Below are positions 1 through 9,540 of a stretch of 40,022 bases of DNA, piece by piece. The stretch lies in NCBI GenBank assembly GCA_014802105.1, contig JAAVCX010000003.1, forward strand, positions 40,774 through 80,795, written 5' to 3'. The position numbers were made by a program, and so were the translations under genes. A model generated the notes under the pieces. The model saw only the letters and a list, made by a program, of their open reading frames with translations. It ran no database searches and was not told the origin of the DNA. Each line of letters starts with the position of its first letter. The stretch's first letter is position 1. Source of the DNA: Bacteroides sp. Its GTDB lineage: Bacteria; Bacteroidota; Bacteroidia; Bacteroidales; Muribaculaceae.

Positions 1-211
1 AGGTGAAGGTACGTCACAGGGGAACATCGTATCAGCCGAAGTAGAGTCGGATGAGCAGGGTGCAGGTCTCGTTCAGTTAGAGTTTGCGAGCAACGACGAA
101 GCCAAGGATTATCTCGAGCAGAAATTTGGTCTGGTAAGGAGTAAGCTCCGTAACCGCGACGATATTCGCAATGCGGGTAGAGCCAACGGTGTAGAAATTA
201 TCTTTATTTAA
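1..211 (+). CDS. C-terminal end of a phage late (structural) protein, 5' truncated
   Basis: An open frame runs from the window edge to a TAA at 209-211 and encodes about 69 residues ending VEIIFI. No start is visible, so the gene begins outside the window. The piece is acidic in its first half, then basic (KLRNRDDIRNAGRANG). It lies 3 nt before the next gene and in the same direction, so it belongs to the late virion-assembly operon. I do not recognise the family from this fragment; a head or connector protein is plausible from position only. Confidence 0.75.
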   Translation, partial: GEGTSQGNIVSAEVESDEQGAGLVQLEFASNDEAKDYLEQKFGLVRSKLRNRDDIRNAGRANGVEIIFI

Positions 212-214
212 GCC

Positions 215-859
215 ATGATCTATAGTGTCGAGCAGATAAAGAGGGACGTGAGAGTGGCACTCGATGAGAATAGGGTGAGCACGCAGCTCTTGGAAACGGA
301 TGATATAGATACCTTGTCGCTTGATGAGCTCATCACCTCGAAGATAGTTGATGCCGCCCGTATCGTCGAGGGTAATGCACCCGTGGAGATGCTCGATGCC
401 GGGAAAGCCCTGAGCGGCAGTATCACTTTTGCATCAAACGTTGGCGTAGGCAGAGGGCGCATGCAGTTGCCTGACGACTTCATGCGCCTTCTGACCTTTA
501 AGATGAGTGACTGGGAGCGAGCCGTCACCGAGCCTATCAGCGAACGGGATCCCCTATACAGGAGGCAAAGCTCAAAATTTAGTGGAGTGCGAGGTAATCC
601 CGAGCGTCCCGTAGTGGCAATAGTTAGAGAGCCGACAGGCCTTGTACTTGAATTTTGGTCTTGTGAAGGTGGCTCTACTGTCGTGCTTCAGCGAGGACGC
701 TATCTACCTTATCCGAAAATAGTATCAAATAATATCGAGTTATGCGAGAAGCTCTATGCCGCCATAGTGATGTATACGGCTTATTTAGTGGCTATGAGTA
801 CCGACAACGATAGAGCCGAGTCATTGCGCGTCATAGCCGAAAAGCTTGCCAGCGTATAA
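215..859 (+). CDS. Putative head-tail adaptor/ring-like virion protein
   Basis: 214 residues, no signal peptide or membrane helix. The N-terminal third is helical (DELITSKIVDAARIVEGNAPVEML). It is followed by a mainly beta region with a P-x-D-F-x-R-L segment and a proline/aromatic-rich stretch (GRYLPYP), and then a C-terminal helical part (ELCEKLYAAIVMYTAYLVA). That helix-beta-helix layout, the size, and the place just before the tail-fibre gene fit the adaptor or ring proteins that join portal to tail in short-tailed phages, including crAss-like phages. This is a judgement by layout, not a firm homology. The ATG lies 3 nt after the previous stop, consistent with translational coupling. Confidence 0.5.
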   Translation: MIYSVEQIKRDVRVALDENRVSTQLLETDDIDTLSLDELITSKIVDAARIVEGNAPVEMLDAGKALSGSITFASNVGVGRGRMQLPDDFMRLLTFKMSDWERAVTEPISERDPLYRRQSSKFSGVRGNPERPVVAIVREPTGLVLEFWSCEGGSTVVLQRGRYLPYPKIVSNNIELCEKLYAAIVMYTAYLVAMSTDNDRAESLRVIAEKLASV

Positions 860-879
860 TATTATCATAGAAAACGTCA

Positions 880-3800
880 ATGAGTGTAGAGTATAATATC
901 AGCGGCGAAGAACTCGAAGAGGGAGTCTCTCTGAATGTGACCAGTGAGAGCGGCGAACAGGATTCAGCCGCTCTCACCGTTGACAATGAGATCAGTGCTG
1001 AGCACGGGTATGAGATGGAGGTTCTTGGTGATGAAGATGTGACCGAGGATCTCAATGAGCCGCGTGATAACTATACTCATTGGGCCGACCACACCTTTGA
1101 GAACGATGTCACTATCGCGGGAACGTTGCGCACTAAAAGATGGATACATCCTCATGGGGCAATGTTCATGGATAAAGCCGAACTGCTGGAAGAGATCCCC
1201 CATCCAGTATCAGGTATGTGGGCATTCGTGGGTGGTCGCTTTCCGGCCGACATCTATTGGTGCATCGATAACGGTAAGTGGGAATTACTGAAACAGTTCA
1301 ATTTCGAGTCATATCTCGAAGCGAACCATTACGTTACTTCTGATTGGATAGAACGACAGGGATTCCTCAAAAGGACAGAGGCTGATGAGCTATATTCTCT
1401 CATAGGCCATACACATGACAATCTTACACAGCAGGCCGGATCATTTGTAAAGAAAGCCGGTGATGAGATGACCGGCTTGCTAACCGCCGGAGGAGGTGTC
1501 TATATACCTTCGGGGGAGAGTCTACGAATCGGAGATGCCTACCTCTCATGGGACCCTGAGTCAGAGTCATTGCGAATTACAAGCGGATTATATTCAGAGA
1601 AATGGGTATCTGCTCGCGGGAAGAGTGACGACAGTGGAAGCGCCAGCGGTGTCGGGGCGACGTTGCTGGGTATGCTTGAAGATGTATCTCTGGGGAGCCT
1701 CGAGGACAGGCAGACGCTGATGTATGACGCTGTTACGGGGATGTGGGTAAACCGCTCCCTGCAACAGGGATTGAACACGTCGGAGCTTGCCGAGTATCTT
1801 TCATCTAATGGTTATGCTACGGAGAGCTGGGTGCTTGGCAGGGGCTATGTTCATGTTTCTGACCTTACTGCGCATACCTCTAACTCTACGATACATATCA
1901 CGGCTGACGAGCGGAGTAAGTGGAACAATGCTGCCAACAACCTCGCGTTAATACTCGGAGCTAACTCTGACCAGGTGATCAATAAGTGGGAGGAGATAGT
2001 GGCTTTCCTCGATACTTATACGGAGGCTGATACGCTTGCAGGGCTCTTGGGAAATAAAGCTGACAAGGCTATTTCTATTCTCGCGGGGACGGGTCTGACG
2101 GGTGGCGGTACGCTTGCTGCTGACCGCACGCTGTCGCTGGCTACCTCGGGGGTGGTTGCGGGAACATACACGAAGCTGACAGTGGATGCCTACGGGCGTG
2201 CCACTGCCGGAGCTACGCTTTCACCTGTCGACATACCTGCTCTCGCCATCTCGAAGATTACCGGGCTACAGAGCGCGCTGGACTCTAAACTGGAGGCTGC
2301 TACTTTCAATGAGCTTTTCGAGAAGGTGAATATCGGAACGGTTGCTGCACCTGTCTATGCGATTAGGGCTAAATATGGGTTCTATTCGAATGAGTGGATC
2401 AGCACCAGGGGGATCGGTGACAGTTCAGGCGGCGGTGGCGGTATTGACGAGGCTTTTCTTGCGCAGTGGCTTGTGGATAATAACTATGCAAAAAAGTCTG
2501 ACATACCGTCGCTGGCTGGTTATGCTACGCAGATATGGGTGCAAGGTCAGGGCTATCTGACTTCGGCCTCTCTGTCGTCGTATCTGACCAAAACGGAGGC
2601 GAGCAGTTTCTATCAGCCCAAAGGCAATTACCTCGTGGCTTCGGCTCTCAACGGTTACGCAACTGAGGCGTGGGTCAACTCGCAGGGCTTTTTGAAAGGC
2701 CATCAGAGCCTCGCTAATTATGTGACTCTCGACACGGCGCAGGAGATTACGGGGGCTAAAACGTTTGATGTCGGCAGTTGGGTGCTGAAAGCGACCGAAA
2801 AGAATGAGATTAAGGATGTTGCATTTGGTAACGGAACAGTCGGGCAAGGTTCTACAAGCAGTTTTTCTGCTATACGCAGGGGCATTGACTTCCGCTGGTA
2901 TGATACACATTGGATAATAGGTAACTTTCGCGGCGGCTCGGTGGACTCGAATGGTTTCGGTATCGGTTTGCTCAACTCAGATAATAAGATAGACCTTGGA
3001 CTGCGTGTGACTAAGGATAAGGTATATTCTGCGGGATATGCCACTTTCAACGGCACCTCCTCGCAGTTTCTGAAAGCGGACGGAAGTGTGGATGAGAGTC
3101 ATTATATCAAGACAGACCGGAAACAGACATTCAATTGGGTTTGGAAATATAATCCTACTCACATCGTAGGCTTTGACTCGGCGGACTCTTCAAATATGTA
3201 TGTTTTTGATGGTGCAACCGTGCGAGCATTTGCCAATGCTGTCAATAAGTCGGGCGACACGATGACGGGAGGGCTGACATTGCCGACCATCAACATAAAA
3301 GGTACCGCAAGCTCTAATGCTTATATCACGGCAGACAACTCTACCAATGTGTTCGTAAATTCAGCCGGGAAATCGTTGATGGTGTGGGATGGTAACGAGA
3401 ACACCGTGCGTTCGGCTCGTGCCCTCGCAGGGAGTGTCCCTCTTGGCACAGCCGATGTGCGTTGGAGCAACCTCTATGCCACGACCATCAACGTCAGCTC
3501 AACGGCTCTTGTCAGCAACCTCAATGCAGATCTGCTGGATGGGTTGAACAGTACCGACTTCGCAAGATCTTTAGTGGGTGCCGGATATGTCTGGAACAAT
3601 AATGAGACTGTCGCTGAATGGTCAAAACGTATAGCCTCTAAGCCCGGGCTTATCATGCCCTCGGGTTGGGGATGGTCTCTCAGCACCTCTCTTGTGCTTG
3701 GCTCTCACACCATCGACAGCCAAAGATATACTGCAATAGACTTCCGCAATGGTAATCTCAATTACTCGTGGAACCAGAAGGCTTACATGTTTCTGCCGGC

Positions 3801-5010
3801 TCATTCGGATGTGTCAATGATCTACATTGCTCAGATGATTTGCGAGAACACCGCAGGCCAGATCGCCACATCGGTAAAGAGATATGCAGATTATGACACG
3901 GTTCTCGCCTCAAACGTCGCCTCGGCCACGAAGCTCGCGAATATCCGCACCATCTGGGGGCAGAACTTTAACGGCGAGGAGAATGTCAGCGGAAGTTTAA
4001 GCGGAGTTAACCACATATCACCATCAGCAAACAACACCTACGATATTGGGTCACCCTCGGTAGGTTTCCGATATGGATATTTCCATTGGTTGGGCGCACC
4101 CACAGGAGCGACCTTGACTTTTGGAGCAAACAACGCCACCCACATGGCATTTCTGACCAATGGCAACGTCGGTATCGGCACTACCTCGCCTGCCTATAAG
4201 GCGCATATAATCGGAACCGTGGCGGCAAGTGGTGATTTCAGGTGTTTGTCGCAAGGTGGCGGTATATGGTTTAATCGCACGGGTGAGAGCAATTATATCA
4301 AGAGTGGCGACGCGGACAACTTCGCTATGTTCTGGGACTCGGAACCTGAGTCTACCCGACATAGTGCCAACCTGGAGATCTACTCCCATTGCGGTATTGC
4401 GTTCAAAACCTCATGCGGCGGTCAGGCTCGCTCGGGCAAAATCGCCGTGGGTATCGACACCCGTAACGGCAACCTCAAAGCGGCCGGATGGATAAGAAGT
4501 AATTCTCTGATCTCAGACGATTGGCTACTTGTCGGTGGCGGATATATCTATTGGGACGATAAAAACAGTGCGCTCTATACGCCGACCGGGTTCTACAGCA
4601 ATTCGTTCATCTCGGCGCGAGGGACGGCTGACACTTCGGATATGCGTCTGAAACGGGTGGTAGCACCTGTGGAGCTGACCTTGGAGCAGATAGCAGCGGC
4701 TCCGTTGTTCCTATTCGAATGGCGTGATGGAGTTCCGGGCGTATTTGTCGGCACTTCAGCACAGTATTGGGAGAAGGTGTTGCCGCAGTTGGTAATAAGG
4801 CTCGGAGGCAACCTTCAGCTATTCTACAAAGACCTCGGAGTTGCCGCCGGCATTATCAACAGCCGAGCTATCGAGCATCTCGCCAAACGCCATGACCGTT
4901 GGCTGGACAGCCACGAGACAAGGCTTCAAAAAGTGGAACGTGAGAACCGAGAGCTACGCAAGGAGGTAGAGACACTGAAACATAAACTTGAACAATTTAA
5001 CGCAGCATAA
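880..5010 (+). CDS. Phage tail fibre / receptor-binding protein, 1376 aa
   Basis: A very long repetitive virion protein. Four copies of a Y-[AV]-T-x-x-W-[VI]-x-x-[QR]-G-[YF] module lie near residues 151, 311, 547 and 592. Three copies of a G-[FL]-Y-S-x-x-x-[VI]-S-x-R-G-x-x-D-x-S module lie near 236, 501 and 1239. A TGLTGGGTLAADRTLSL segment near 405-422 and a NADLLDGLNS segment near 882 are both common in tail fibres. The C-terminus has SDMRLKR (about 1252-1258), the signature start of intramolecular chaperone (endosialidase/peptidase S74-like) domains, and ends in a charged coiled coil. The family normally trimerises, and the chaperone part may be cleaved off; whether it is here cannot be seen. 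Host receptor binding at the outer surface is the expected role. Confidence 0.88.
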   Translation: MSVEYNISGEELEEGVSLNVTSESGEQDSAALTVDNEISAEHGYEMEVLGDEDVTEDLNEPRDNYTHWADHTFENDVTIAGTLRTKRWIHPHGAMFMDKAELLEEIPHPVSGMWAFVGGRFPADIYWCIDNGKWELLKQFNFESYLEANHYVTSDWIERQGFLKRTEADELYSLIGHTHDNLTQQAGSFVKKAGDEMTGLLTAGGGVYIPSGESLRIGDAYLSWDPESESLRITSGLYSEKWVSARGKSDDSGSASGVGATLLGMLEDVSLGSLEDRQTLMYDAVTGMWVNRSLQQGLNTSELAEYLSSNGYATESWVLGRGYVHVSDLTAHTSNSTIHITADERSKWNNAANNLALILGANSDQVINKWEEIVAFLDTYTEADTLAGLLGNKADKAISILAGTGLTGGGTLAADRTLSLATSGVVAGTYTKLTVDAYGRATAGATLSPVDIPALAISKITGLQSALDSKLEAATFNELFEKVNIGTVAAPVYAIRAKYGFYSNEWISTRGIGDSSGGGGGIDEAFLAQWLVDNNYAKKSDIPSLAGYATQIWVQGQGYLTSASLSSYLTKTEASSFYQPKGNYLVASALNGYATEAWVNSQGFLKGHQSLANYVTLDTAQEITGAKTFDVGSWVLKATEKNEIKDVAFGNGTVGQGSTSSFSAIRRGIDFRWYDTHWIIGNFRGGSVDSNGFGIGLLNSDNKIDLGLRVTKDKVYSAGYATFNGTSSQFLKADGSVDESHYIKTDRKQTFNWVWKYNPTHIVGFDSADSSNMYVFDGATVRAFANAVNKSGDTMTGGLTLPTINIKGTASSNAYITADNSTNVFVNSAGKSLMVWDGNENTVRSARALAGSVPLGTADVRWSNLYATTINVSSTALVSNLNADLLDGLNSTDFARSLVGAGYVWNNNETVAEWSKRIASKPGLIMPSGWGWSLSTSLVLGSHTIDSQRYTAIDFRNGNLNYSWNQKAYMFLPAHSDVSMIYIAQMICENTAGQIATSVKRYADYDTVLASNVASATKLANIRTIWGQNFNGEENVSGSLSGVNHISPSANNTYDIGSPSVGFRYGYFHWLGAPTGATLTFGANNATHMAFLTNGNVGIGTTSPAYKAHIIGTVAASGDFRCLSQGGGIWFNRTGESNYIKSGDADNFAMFWDSEPESTRHSANLEIYSHCGIAFKTSCGGQARSGKIAVGIDTRNGNLKAAGWIRSNSLISDDWLLVGGGYIYWDDKNSALYTPTGFYSNSFISARGTADTSDMRLKRVVAPVELTLEQIAAAPLFLFEWRDGVPGVFVGTSAQYWEKVLPQLVIRLGGNLQLFYKDLGVAAGIINSRAIEHLAKRHDRWLDSHETRLQKVERENRELRKEVETLKHKLEQFNAA

Positions 5011-5014
5011 GATT

Positions 5015-6631
5015 ATGCCTTATCAGAACGGGAAAGTATATACAACGACAAGAAACGGTGTAAGATATGGGGTCACGCTCTACGATGTGGCGCGTGCGTT
5101 GAGCACTACAAGTCGAGACGAGGGGACGCTGTGTACCCACCCTAATATAAATATATGGGCTATGTTCAAGCCTATACAGCGTACAGCTCCGGGTGTTTTC
5201 ACTAATGCCCAGCGCAAACGTATGTCGTGGGGGCTGAACTTTGATCGGGCGGTGAACTCTATTAACGCCAAATTGCCTATGCTTCCGCTCATGTGGGGCT
5301 ATAATAGACCTACGGATTTCTATACAAGTATTGACTTTGCCGGAGAGAATGACAATGAGGGTTATGTCCACTCGGCACCCGAGATGGTGACAGTGGGTAT
5401 ATCCAAAAACGGCAATGCGGCAAAAGTCGTGTTTACTTTCAACGGTACGGATGACAATGGAGGCATCAAACCCTCGGATCTCCAGATTGTCAACTTTGTG
5501 GGCGACGGCGAGTCAATGGCTGACCTCTATCCCGGAGTTATCGTCTACCAGTTTTCCTCGTCAAGCGGTTACTATGAGCCTAAGACTATTTACACAACCA
5601 ATAGTAAGATCGGCACCAACAGGACTCTCACTATCGAGATACCGCTGTCGTTTGGCGGAGCCAACGGCACTGAGTCGGTTGTGGTTCCGATTTACAGTAA
5701 GACCCAATATATAGGCGGCCTCTCGGCCACGGCTCTGACCTCCAAGGTGCTTTTCGCTCATAACACATGGATGCTATTCACCTCCGACGATCCCAACGCC
5801 GGTCTCTGGCTTTTTACTCGCCGGGACACAACCTCGGGAGAATATTTTAAGCCTAATCGGGCGTTCACCACCGCTGAGGTGAACGGGCTGAATGAAGATT
5901 ATATCACATTCCCGGCCAACTCCTCATCGTCGTTTCTCAGGCTTAGTCCGACGGCTGATTACGGTATTCTCGTTGATAAAGACAAACGCCTCGCTATCAC
6001 AATGACCCTCAAAGCCGGATGGAATGGTTCTTACGGTATCGGTGATTACTGTCCCCTGGACTACGGCGGCGGAGAACTGTCGGAGGAAGACTTTGAGAGA
6101 CAATATCACGACTACGACTATCCGCTATGCTCATGGTACGATGTTGACGGAGACCCGGTTTATCTCATGCTGAGGTATAAGGCCCATAGCGGTGCGTGGT
6201 ATTCTTCAAGCCGCTGGACTATGAAATTTCTGCGCGAGCTTGTGTTTGCCGACGCTGACGGTAAAGCCCTGAATGATCCGACTATCAATCCCGAGGGCTG
6301 GCTGGCTATGACTGTGAACAATCCCGGCAATAACAATGTCACTGTCGAAGCCGTCGGGCTCAGGGGGTTCAGGGTGTGCAACAAAGTGACGAGTTACGGT
6401 TCGGAAAATGGGGCCAACGGAGTAGTAGCGCAGATCTTCGGAGACGGAGGAAATATAGCCGGCGGAGGTTCGGACTGGAGTTGCGGTTTATGGATCAATG
6501 CCCAGTATAACCCCATCTCGTTTAACTCGCCTCTGATAGGAGGGTCGGCCCTCCCGGTCGAGACCTCCATGTATATCGATCTGACAGTTGACACAATCGA
6601 CACCGTGCAAAACAATGAATTATTTAACTAA
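5015..6631 (+). CDS. Tail-associated virion protein, unknown fold, 538 aa
   Basis: The ATG at 5015 is chosen because it is 4 nt after the fibre stop and begins MPYQNGKVYTTTRNGVRYG. A longer in-frame reading would overlap the fibre gene. The sequence is rich in beta-type residues, Gly, Asn and Tyr, with no signal peptide or membrane helix, as in many tail-tip or fibre-accessory proteins. The order fibre, this gene, then lysis genes suggests a fibre-associated or baseplate-like structural protein. No catalytic motif is recognised. Confidence 0.6.
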   Translation: MPYQNGKVYTTTRNGVRYGVTLYDVARALSTTSRDEGTLCTHPNINIWAMFKPIQRTAPGVFTNAQRKRMSWGLNFDRAVNSINAKLPMLPLMWGYNRPTDFYTSIDFAGENDNEGYVHSAPEMVTVGISKNGNAAKVVFTFNGTDDNGGIKPSDLQIVNFVGDGESMADLYPGVIVYQFSSSSGYYEPKTIYTTNSKIGTNRTLTIEIPLSFGGANGTESVVVPIYSKTQYIGGLSATALTSKVLFAHNTWMLFTSDDPNAGLWLFTRRDTTSGEYFKPNRAFTTAEVNGLNEDYITFPANSSSSFLRLSPTADYGILVDKDKRLAITMTLKAGWNGSYGIGDYCPLDYGGGELSEEDFERQYHDYDYPLCSWYDVDGDPVYLMLRYKAHSGAWYSSSRWTMKFLRELVFADADGKALNDPTINPEGWLAMTVNNPGNNNVTVEAVGLRGFRVCNKVTSYGSENGANGVVAQIFGDGGNIAGGGSDWSCGLWINAQYNPISFNSPLIGGSALPVETSMYIDLTVDTIDTVQNNELFN

Positions 6632-6652
6632 CCATATAATCAACCCAACACT

Positions 6653-6886
6653 ATGAAACTCGTAAAGACAAATGAATCGTGGAGCCGTAGCTTTGACTCC
6701 AACGGAGAGGAAGCCAACAACCGCCTTGACCTCGTTCAGTTCAACATCGTAGATGACAACGGCACCACCGTCGGCAACGCAAGCGTGTGGCAAGGAAATG
6801 CCAGTGTCAACATCAATCTTTCCGGCTTCTCCACTATCGAGGAAGGTGAGGCAAAACTGAAAGAGCTCTTCGGAATCATCGACTGA
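6653..6886 (+). CDS. Small acidic late protein, 77 aa, unknown
   Basis: 77 residues beginning MKLVKTNESWSRSFDSNG, with a predicted beta-rich first half and a short C-terminal helix (IEEGEAKLKELFGII). It follows the tail protein by 21 nt in the same direction. No family is recognised; its size and place would suit a minor virion or chaperone protein. Confidence 0.6.
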   Translation: MKLVKTNESWSRSFDSNGEEANNRLDLVQFNIVDDNGTTVGNASVWQGNASVNINLSGFSTIEEGEAKLKELFGIID

Positions 6887-6971
6887 CGCGCCGTGGCAGT
6901 GGGGCAACGGGTTTCACTGCCACCCACTCTCAACACAAGCTATCAACATTAACTCTCAACATTACACAACT

Positions 6972-7406
6972 ATGGCAAAAAAGACTTTCAAAAAGGAGCA
7001 GATCATTATCGCATACACCATCCTCAAAGACGCAAAGCTCAGTAAACTCGATACTGTCTCGGACAAACTTAAAGTGGTTGACGCACTACGCATGATGCGC
7101 CCGGTGGCCAAGGCCCATGACGAGGATCTGGAAACCGCCCGAGAGACCCTTCGTCCCGAGGCCCTCACCGAAACACAGCGCAAGATCAAGGAGGACAACG
7201 AGATTTCGCAACTGGATATGGTACGCTCCACCATCCTTAACAACGAATATGGCGAGGCATTGAACCGCTATGTGCGTGAGCGACTCGCTGAGGAGGTGGA
7301 GATCGATCTCGTGGCGTTTGGCAAACCCTGTCTCGACAAGCTCATAGAAGCCAACACCGACTGGACTCCCGAACAGCTTATGGTGGTAATTGACGTGCTC
7401 GGATAA
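6972..7406 (+). CDS. Helical late protein of unknown function, 144 aa
   Basis: 144 residues, almost wholly alpha-helical by composition, starting [23 protein letters not shown] and rich in Glu, Arg, Lys and Leu. There is no membrane segment. The stop is 2 nt before the endolysin ATG, so it is probably translated together with the lysis genes. The function is not evident; it could be a small tail or assembly protein. Confidence 0.65.
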   Translation: MAKKTFKKEQIIIAYTILKDAKLSKLDTVSDKLKVVDALRMMRPVAKAHDEDLETARETLRPEALTETQRKIKEDNEISQLDMVRSTILNNEYGEALNRYVRERLAEEVEIDLVAFGKPCLDKLIEANTDWTPEQLMVVIDVLG

Positions 7407-7408
7407 CC

Positions 7409-7981
7409 ATGGCAGACATCAAGATACTTGCGCCGTTCATACTCAGCTACGAGGGAGGGTTTGTCAATGACCCTCTCGACCGTGGCGGAGCTACGAATAT
7501 GGGCGTGACCATCAGCACATGGAAGCGCGTGGGCTATGACAAGGACGGTGACGGCGATATAGACGTGGATGACTTGCGACGGCTCACTCGCGAGGACGTG
7601 GTGGAGCGAGTGCTCCGGCCTCACTATTGGAACCGCTGGCAGGCTAATTTGATAGTGTCGCAGAGCATAGCCAACACGCTTGTAGATTGGGTGTGGGCCA
7701 GCGGCATCAACGGTATCAAAATACCTCAGCGACTCCTCGGTGTGACGGCCGACGGTATTGTCGGGCCCAAGACATTGCAGGCTCTCAATAGCCGGGACTC
7801 GCGCAAGTTTTTTGAGCAGATACAGAGCGAGCGTCGCGCCTTTGTGGAGAATATCGTAAAGCGCGACCAATCACAACGACGCTTCCTCGGCGGATGGCTC
7901 AGACGTATCGATGCCATACGCTTCGGGTCGTTGGTGCTGAACACTGTCCCGGCAAAAACTATAACCTTTGACGACAAGTGA
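7409..7981 (+). CDS. Endolysin: GH108-type N-acetylmuramidase with peptidoglycan-binding domain
   Basis: 190 residues. The N-terminus has the GH108 signature F-I-L-S-Y-E-G-G-F with Glu15 as the expected catalytic acid, followed by D[13 protein letters not shown]. The C-terminal half carries [17 protein letters not shown], the motif of the peptidoglycan-binding domain that follows the GH108 domain in this family. An acidic [12 protein letters not shown] stretch (about 48-59) resembles a calcium-binding loop, which is unusual within the lysozyme core. It cleaves the glycan backbone of peptidoglycan at lysis. No signal peptide is seen, so it should need a holin. It directly precedes a spanin-like gene. 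Confidence 0.9.
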   Translation: MADIKILAPFILSYEGGFVNDPLDRGGATNMGVTISTWKRVGYDKDGDGDIDVDDLRRLTREDVVERVLRPHYWNRWQANLIVSQSIANTLVDWVWASGINGIKIPQRLLGVTADGIVGPKTLQALNSRDSRKFFEQIQSERRAFVENIVKRDQSQRRFLGGWLRRIDAIRFGSLVLNTVPAKTITFDDK

Positions 7982-7983
7982 TC

Positions 7984-8529
7984 ATGAAATGTGAAATAAG
8001 AGAGTCGCTCGAGTTACTATCTGGCTCAGCAATAGTGATTATGGCTGTTGTGGTGATCTCTCTGCTTTGTGGCTGTACTCGCACAGTGTATGAACCCGTG
8101 GAGAGAGTATATATAGAATACCGTGAGGCAGATACAACAGCCATCCACAACCGACTGCTGAAACTCTTTGAGTCAAGGCGCGAAAAGGAAACGCGCTCGG
8201 ACTCACTCGTTGACCGCACTAAGGAAACCGTGGTGCTCCGAGAGAACGGCGACACGGCTCGACACGACCGTGAGCGAATAGTCTATGTGTCCTCCAAGCA
8301 TGAGCGAGAACTGGAGCATAAGGTCAAGGAGCTGGACAGCATAAATAGTGCCTTGCGCACTCAACTATCATCGGTCAAGGTAGACTCCATCCCCGTACCC
8401 TACCCGGTGGAAAAGAAACTGACCCGCTGGGAGCAGACCAAGATAGACTATGGCGGCACGGCTCTCGGCGCATGGCTCGCCGTGATCGCCATCGCCGTAA
8501 TTTGGCTAATCAAGAAATTCAGGAAATGA
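7984..8529 (+). CDS. Probable unimolecular spanin (lipobox plus C-terminal membrane helix)
   Basis: 181 residues from the ATG at 7984, which is 2 nt after the endolysin stop. The N-terminus has a hydrophobic stretch ending VVISLLCGC, so Cys31 would be the lipidated residue. A charged, mostly helical periplasmic part follows, with coiled-coil character around residues 95-125. The C-terminus is a single membrane helix (GAWLAVIAIAVIWLI) ending in KKFRK. This outer-membrane lipoprotein plus inner-membrane anchor is the architecture of phage T1 gp11-type u-spanins, which fuse the two membranes as the last step of lysis. The residue before the lipobox Gly is Cys, which is atypical. The alternative is an ordinary two-pass membrane protein; the position next to the endolysin favours the spanin. 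Confidence 0.75.
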   Translation: MKCEIRESLELLSGSAIVIMAVVVISLLCGCTRTVYEPVERVYIEYREADTTAIHNRLLKLFESRREKETRSDSLVDRTKETVVLRENGDTARHDRERIVYVSSKHERELEHKVKELDSINSALRTQLSSVKVDSIPVPYPVEKKLTRWEQTKIDYGGTALGAWLAVIAIAVIWLIKKFRK

Positions 8530-9044
8530 CTATGGATCCATTATATCAAATACTGACTTATATTTTCAGCGGAACCACTTTTGTGGGAATGATAGGCTCA
8601 GTCGCATATTACAGGCAGACACGCAGAGCCAAAGAGGCCGAGGCCTTACAGAAAGAAGCGGATGCGGAGCTTCGCAAGGTTGAAGTTGAAAAGGCTCGTA
8701 TCGATGCACGCAAAACCGAAGTTGATATGCTGCATGAGGAACTGGAGCGAGAATATGCAAACTGCGAAAAGAAAGACCAGCGTATCGAGGAACTCAACAA
8801 GAGATGGGACGAGGAACGAGAGCGCAGCCGGGTGCTTTCCGACCGGGCTAACGCCGCCGAGCAGACCGTCAACAGGGTCAGCCGTGAGTTAGTCGAAGCC
8901 AAGGATGAGATTATCAAACTCACCGAGGAGAAAAATCACTACTACCGTTGGCACTGCCGGCGCCCCGACTGCATGGATCCTCGCGGCCCCGAGCCCCCTC
9001 GCGAAGAGCTTGAAGGAAACACCAGTACATTAACCAATAATTAA
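8526..9044 (+). CDS. Membrane-anchored coiled-coil protein of the lysis cassette (holin candidate)
   Basis: 172 residues if started at the ATG at 8526, which overlaps the spanin stop (ATGA); a second ATG lies at 8532. One N-terminal hydrophobic segment (ILTYIFSGTTFVGMIGSVAYY) is followed by about 110 residues of heptad-like, Glu/Lys/Arg-rich coiled coil. The tail has the pattern W-H-C-x4-C-x4-R-G-P-E-P-P. Position beside the endolysin and spanin makes it the best visible candidate for a holin or lysis regulator, but single-pass proteins with such long coiled coils are not standard holins. Confidence 0.6.
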   Translation: MTMDPLYQILTYIFSGTTFVGMIGSVAYYRQTRRAKEAEALQKEADAELRKVEVEKARIDARKTEVDMLHEELEREYANCEKKDQRIEELNKRWDEERERSRVLSDRANAAEQTVNRVSRELVEAKDEIIKLTEEKNHYYRWHCRRPDCMDPRGPEPPREELEGNTSTLTNN

Positions 9045-9050
9045 ACGAAT

Positions 9051-9515
9051 ATGACAACAATCATTCATATCTCCAAAGAAGAGGTCTATGATAAAGCCAT
9101 GCGTCTTGCCGACTACACAGGCTCCAAGGTGCCCGAAGAGCAGAGTCAAAACGGTGATGTGTATGATCGCATCGCTATCACTGATCACGACAAAGAGTTG
9201 CTTGACGGCTATTGGGATAGTGGAGTAACCATAATGCAAGAGCACTTGAAGAATCATCTGGGCCCTGAGAGCAGTGCCTCAGCATACTATGAACAGGTAG
9301 TTAACCTGAGTAAAGGATTCGATACGGCCAAGACCAGTAGTGTAGCACAGAATATGAGAGACTTTATGACAAATTATGTGCTCGGGCAATGGTTTACCGT
9401 GACCAACAAGGAGGGTAGTACCGATCTTTTCGCCACGGCAGTAGAAAATCTGAAAAGTGCTGACCGCATACTTTATAGCCGTATGAAACCTCAGTTACCC
9501 TCAAAGAAATCATAA
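9051..9515 (+). CDS. Tandem paralogue 1 of 3, unknown late protein, 154 aa
   Basis: 154 residues, alpha-helical by composition. It shares a layout with the next two genes: an N-terminal segment, a long acidic helical middle, and a C-terminal motif W-[FY]-T-V-T-N-K followed by a final helix with a basic end. Here the motif is QWFTVTNKEGSTDLFATAVENL. It is the most divergent copy at the N-terminus. It sits 6 nt after the previous gene. The function is unknown; place in the late operon suggests a small virion or assembly protein. Confidence 0.6.
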   Translation: MTTIIHISKEEVYDKAMRLADYTGSKVPEEQSQNGDVYDRIAITDHDKELLDGYWDSGVTIMQEHLKNHLGPESSASAYYEQVVNLSKGFDTAKTSSVAQNMRDFMTNYVLGQWFTVTNKEGSTDLFATAVENLKSADRILYSRMKPQLPSKKS

Positions 9516-9540
9516 ATTTACACACTAAACATTTAAGAAA

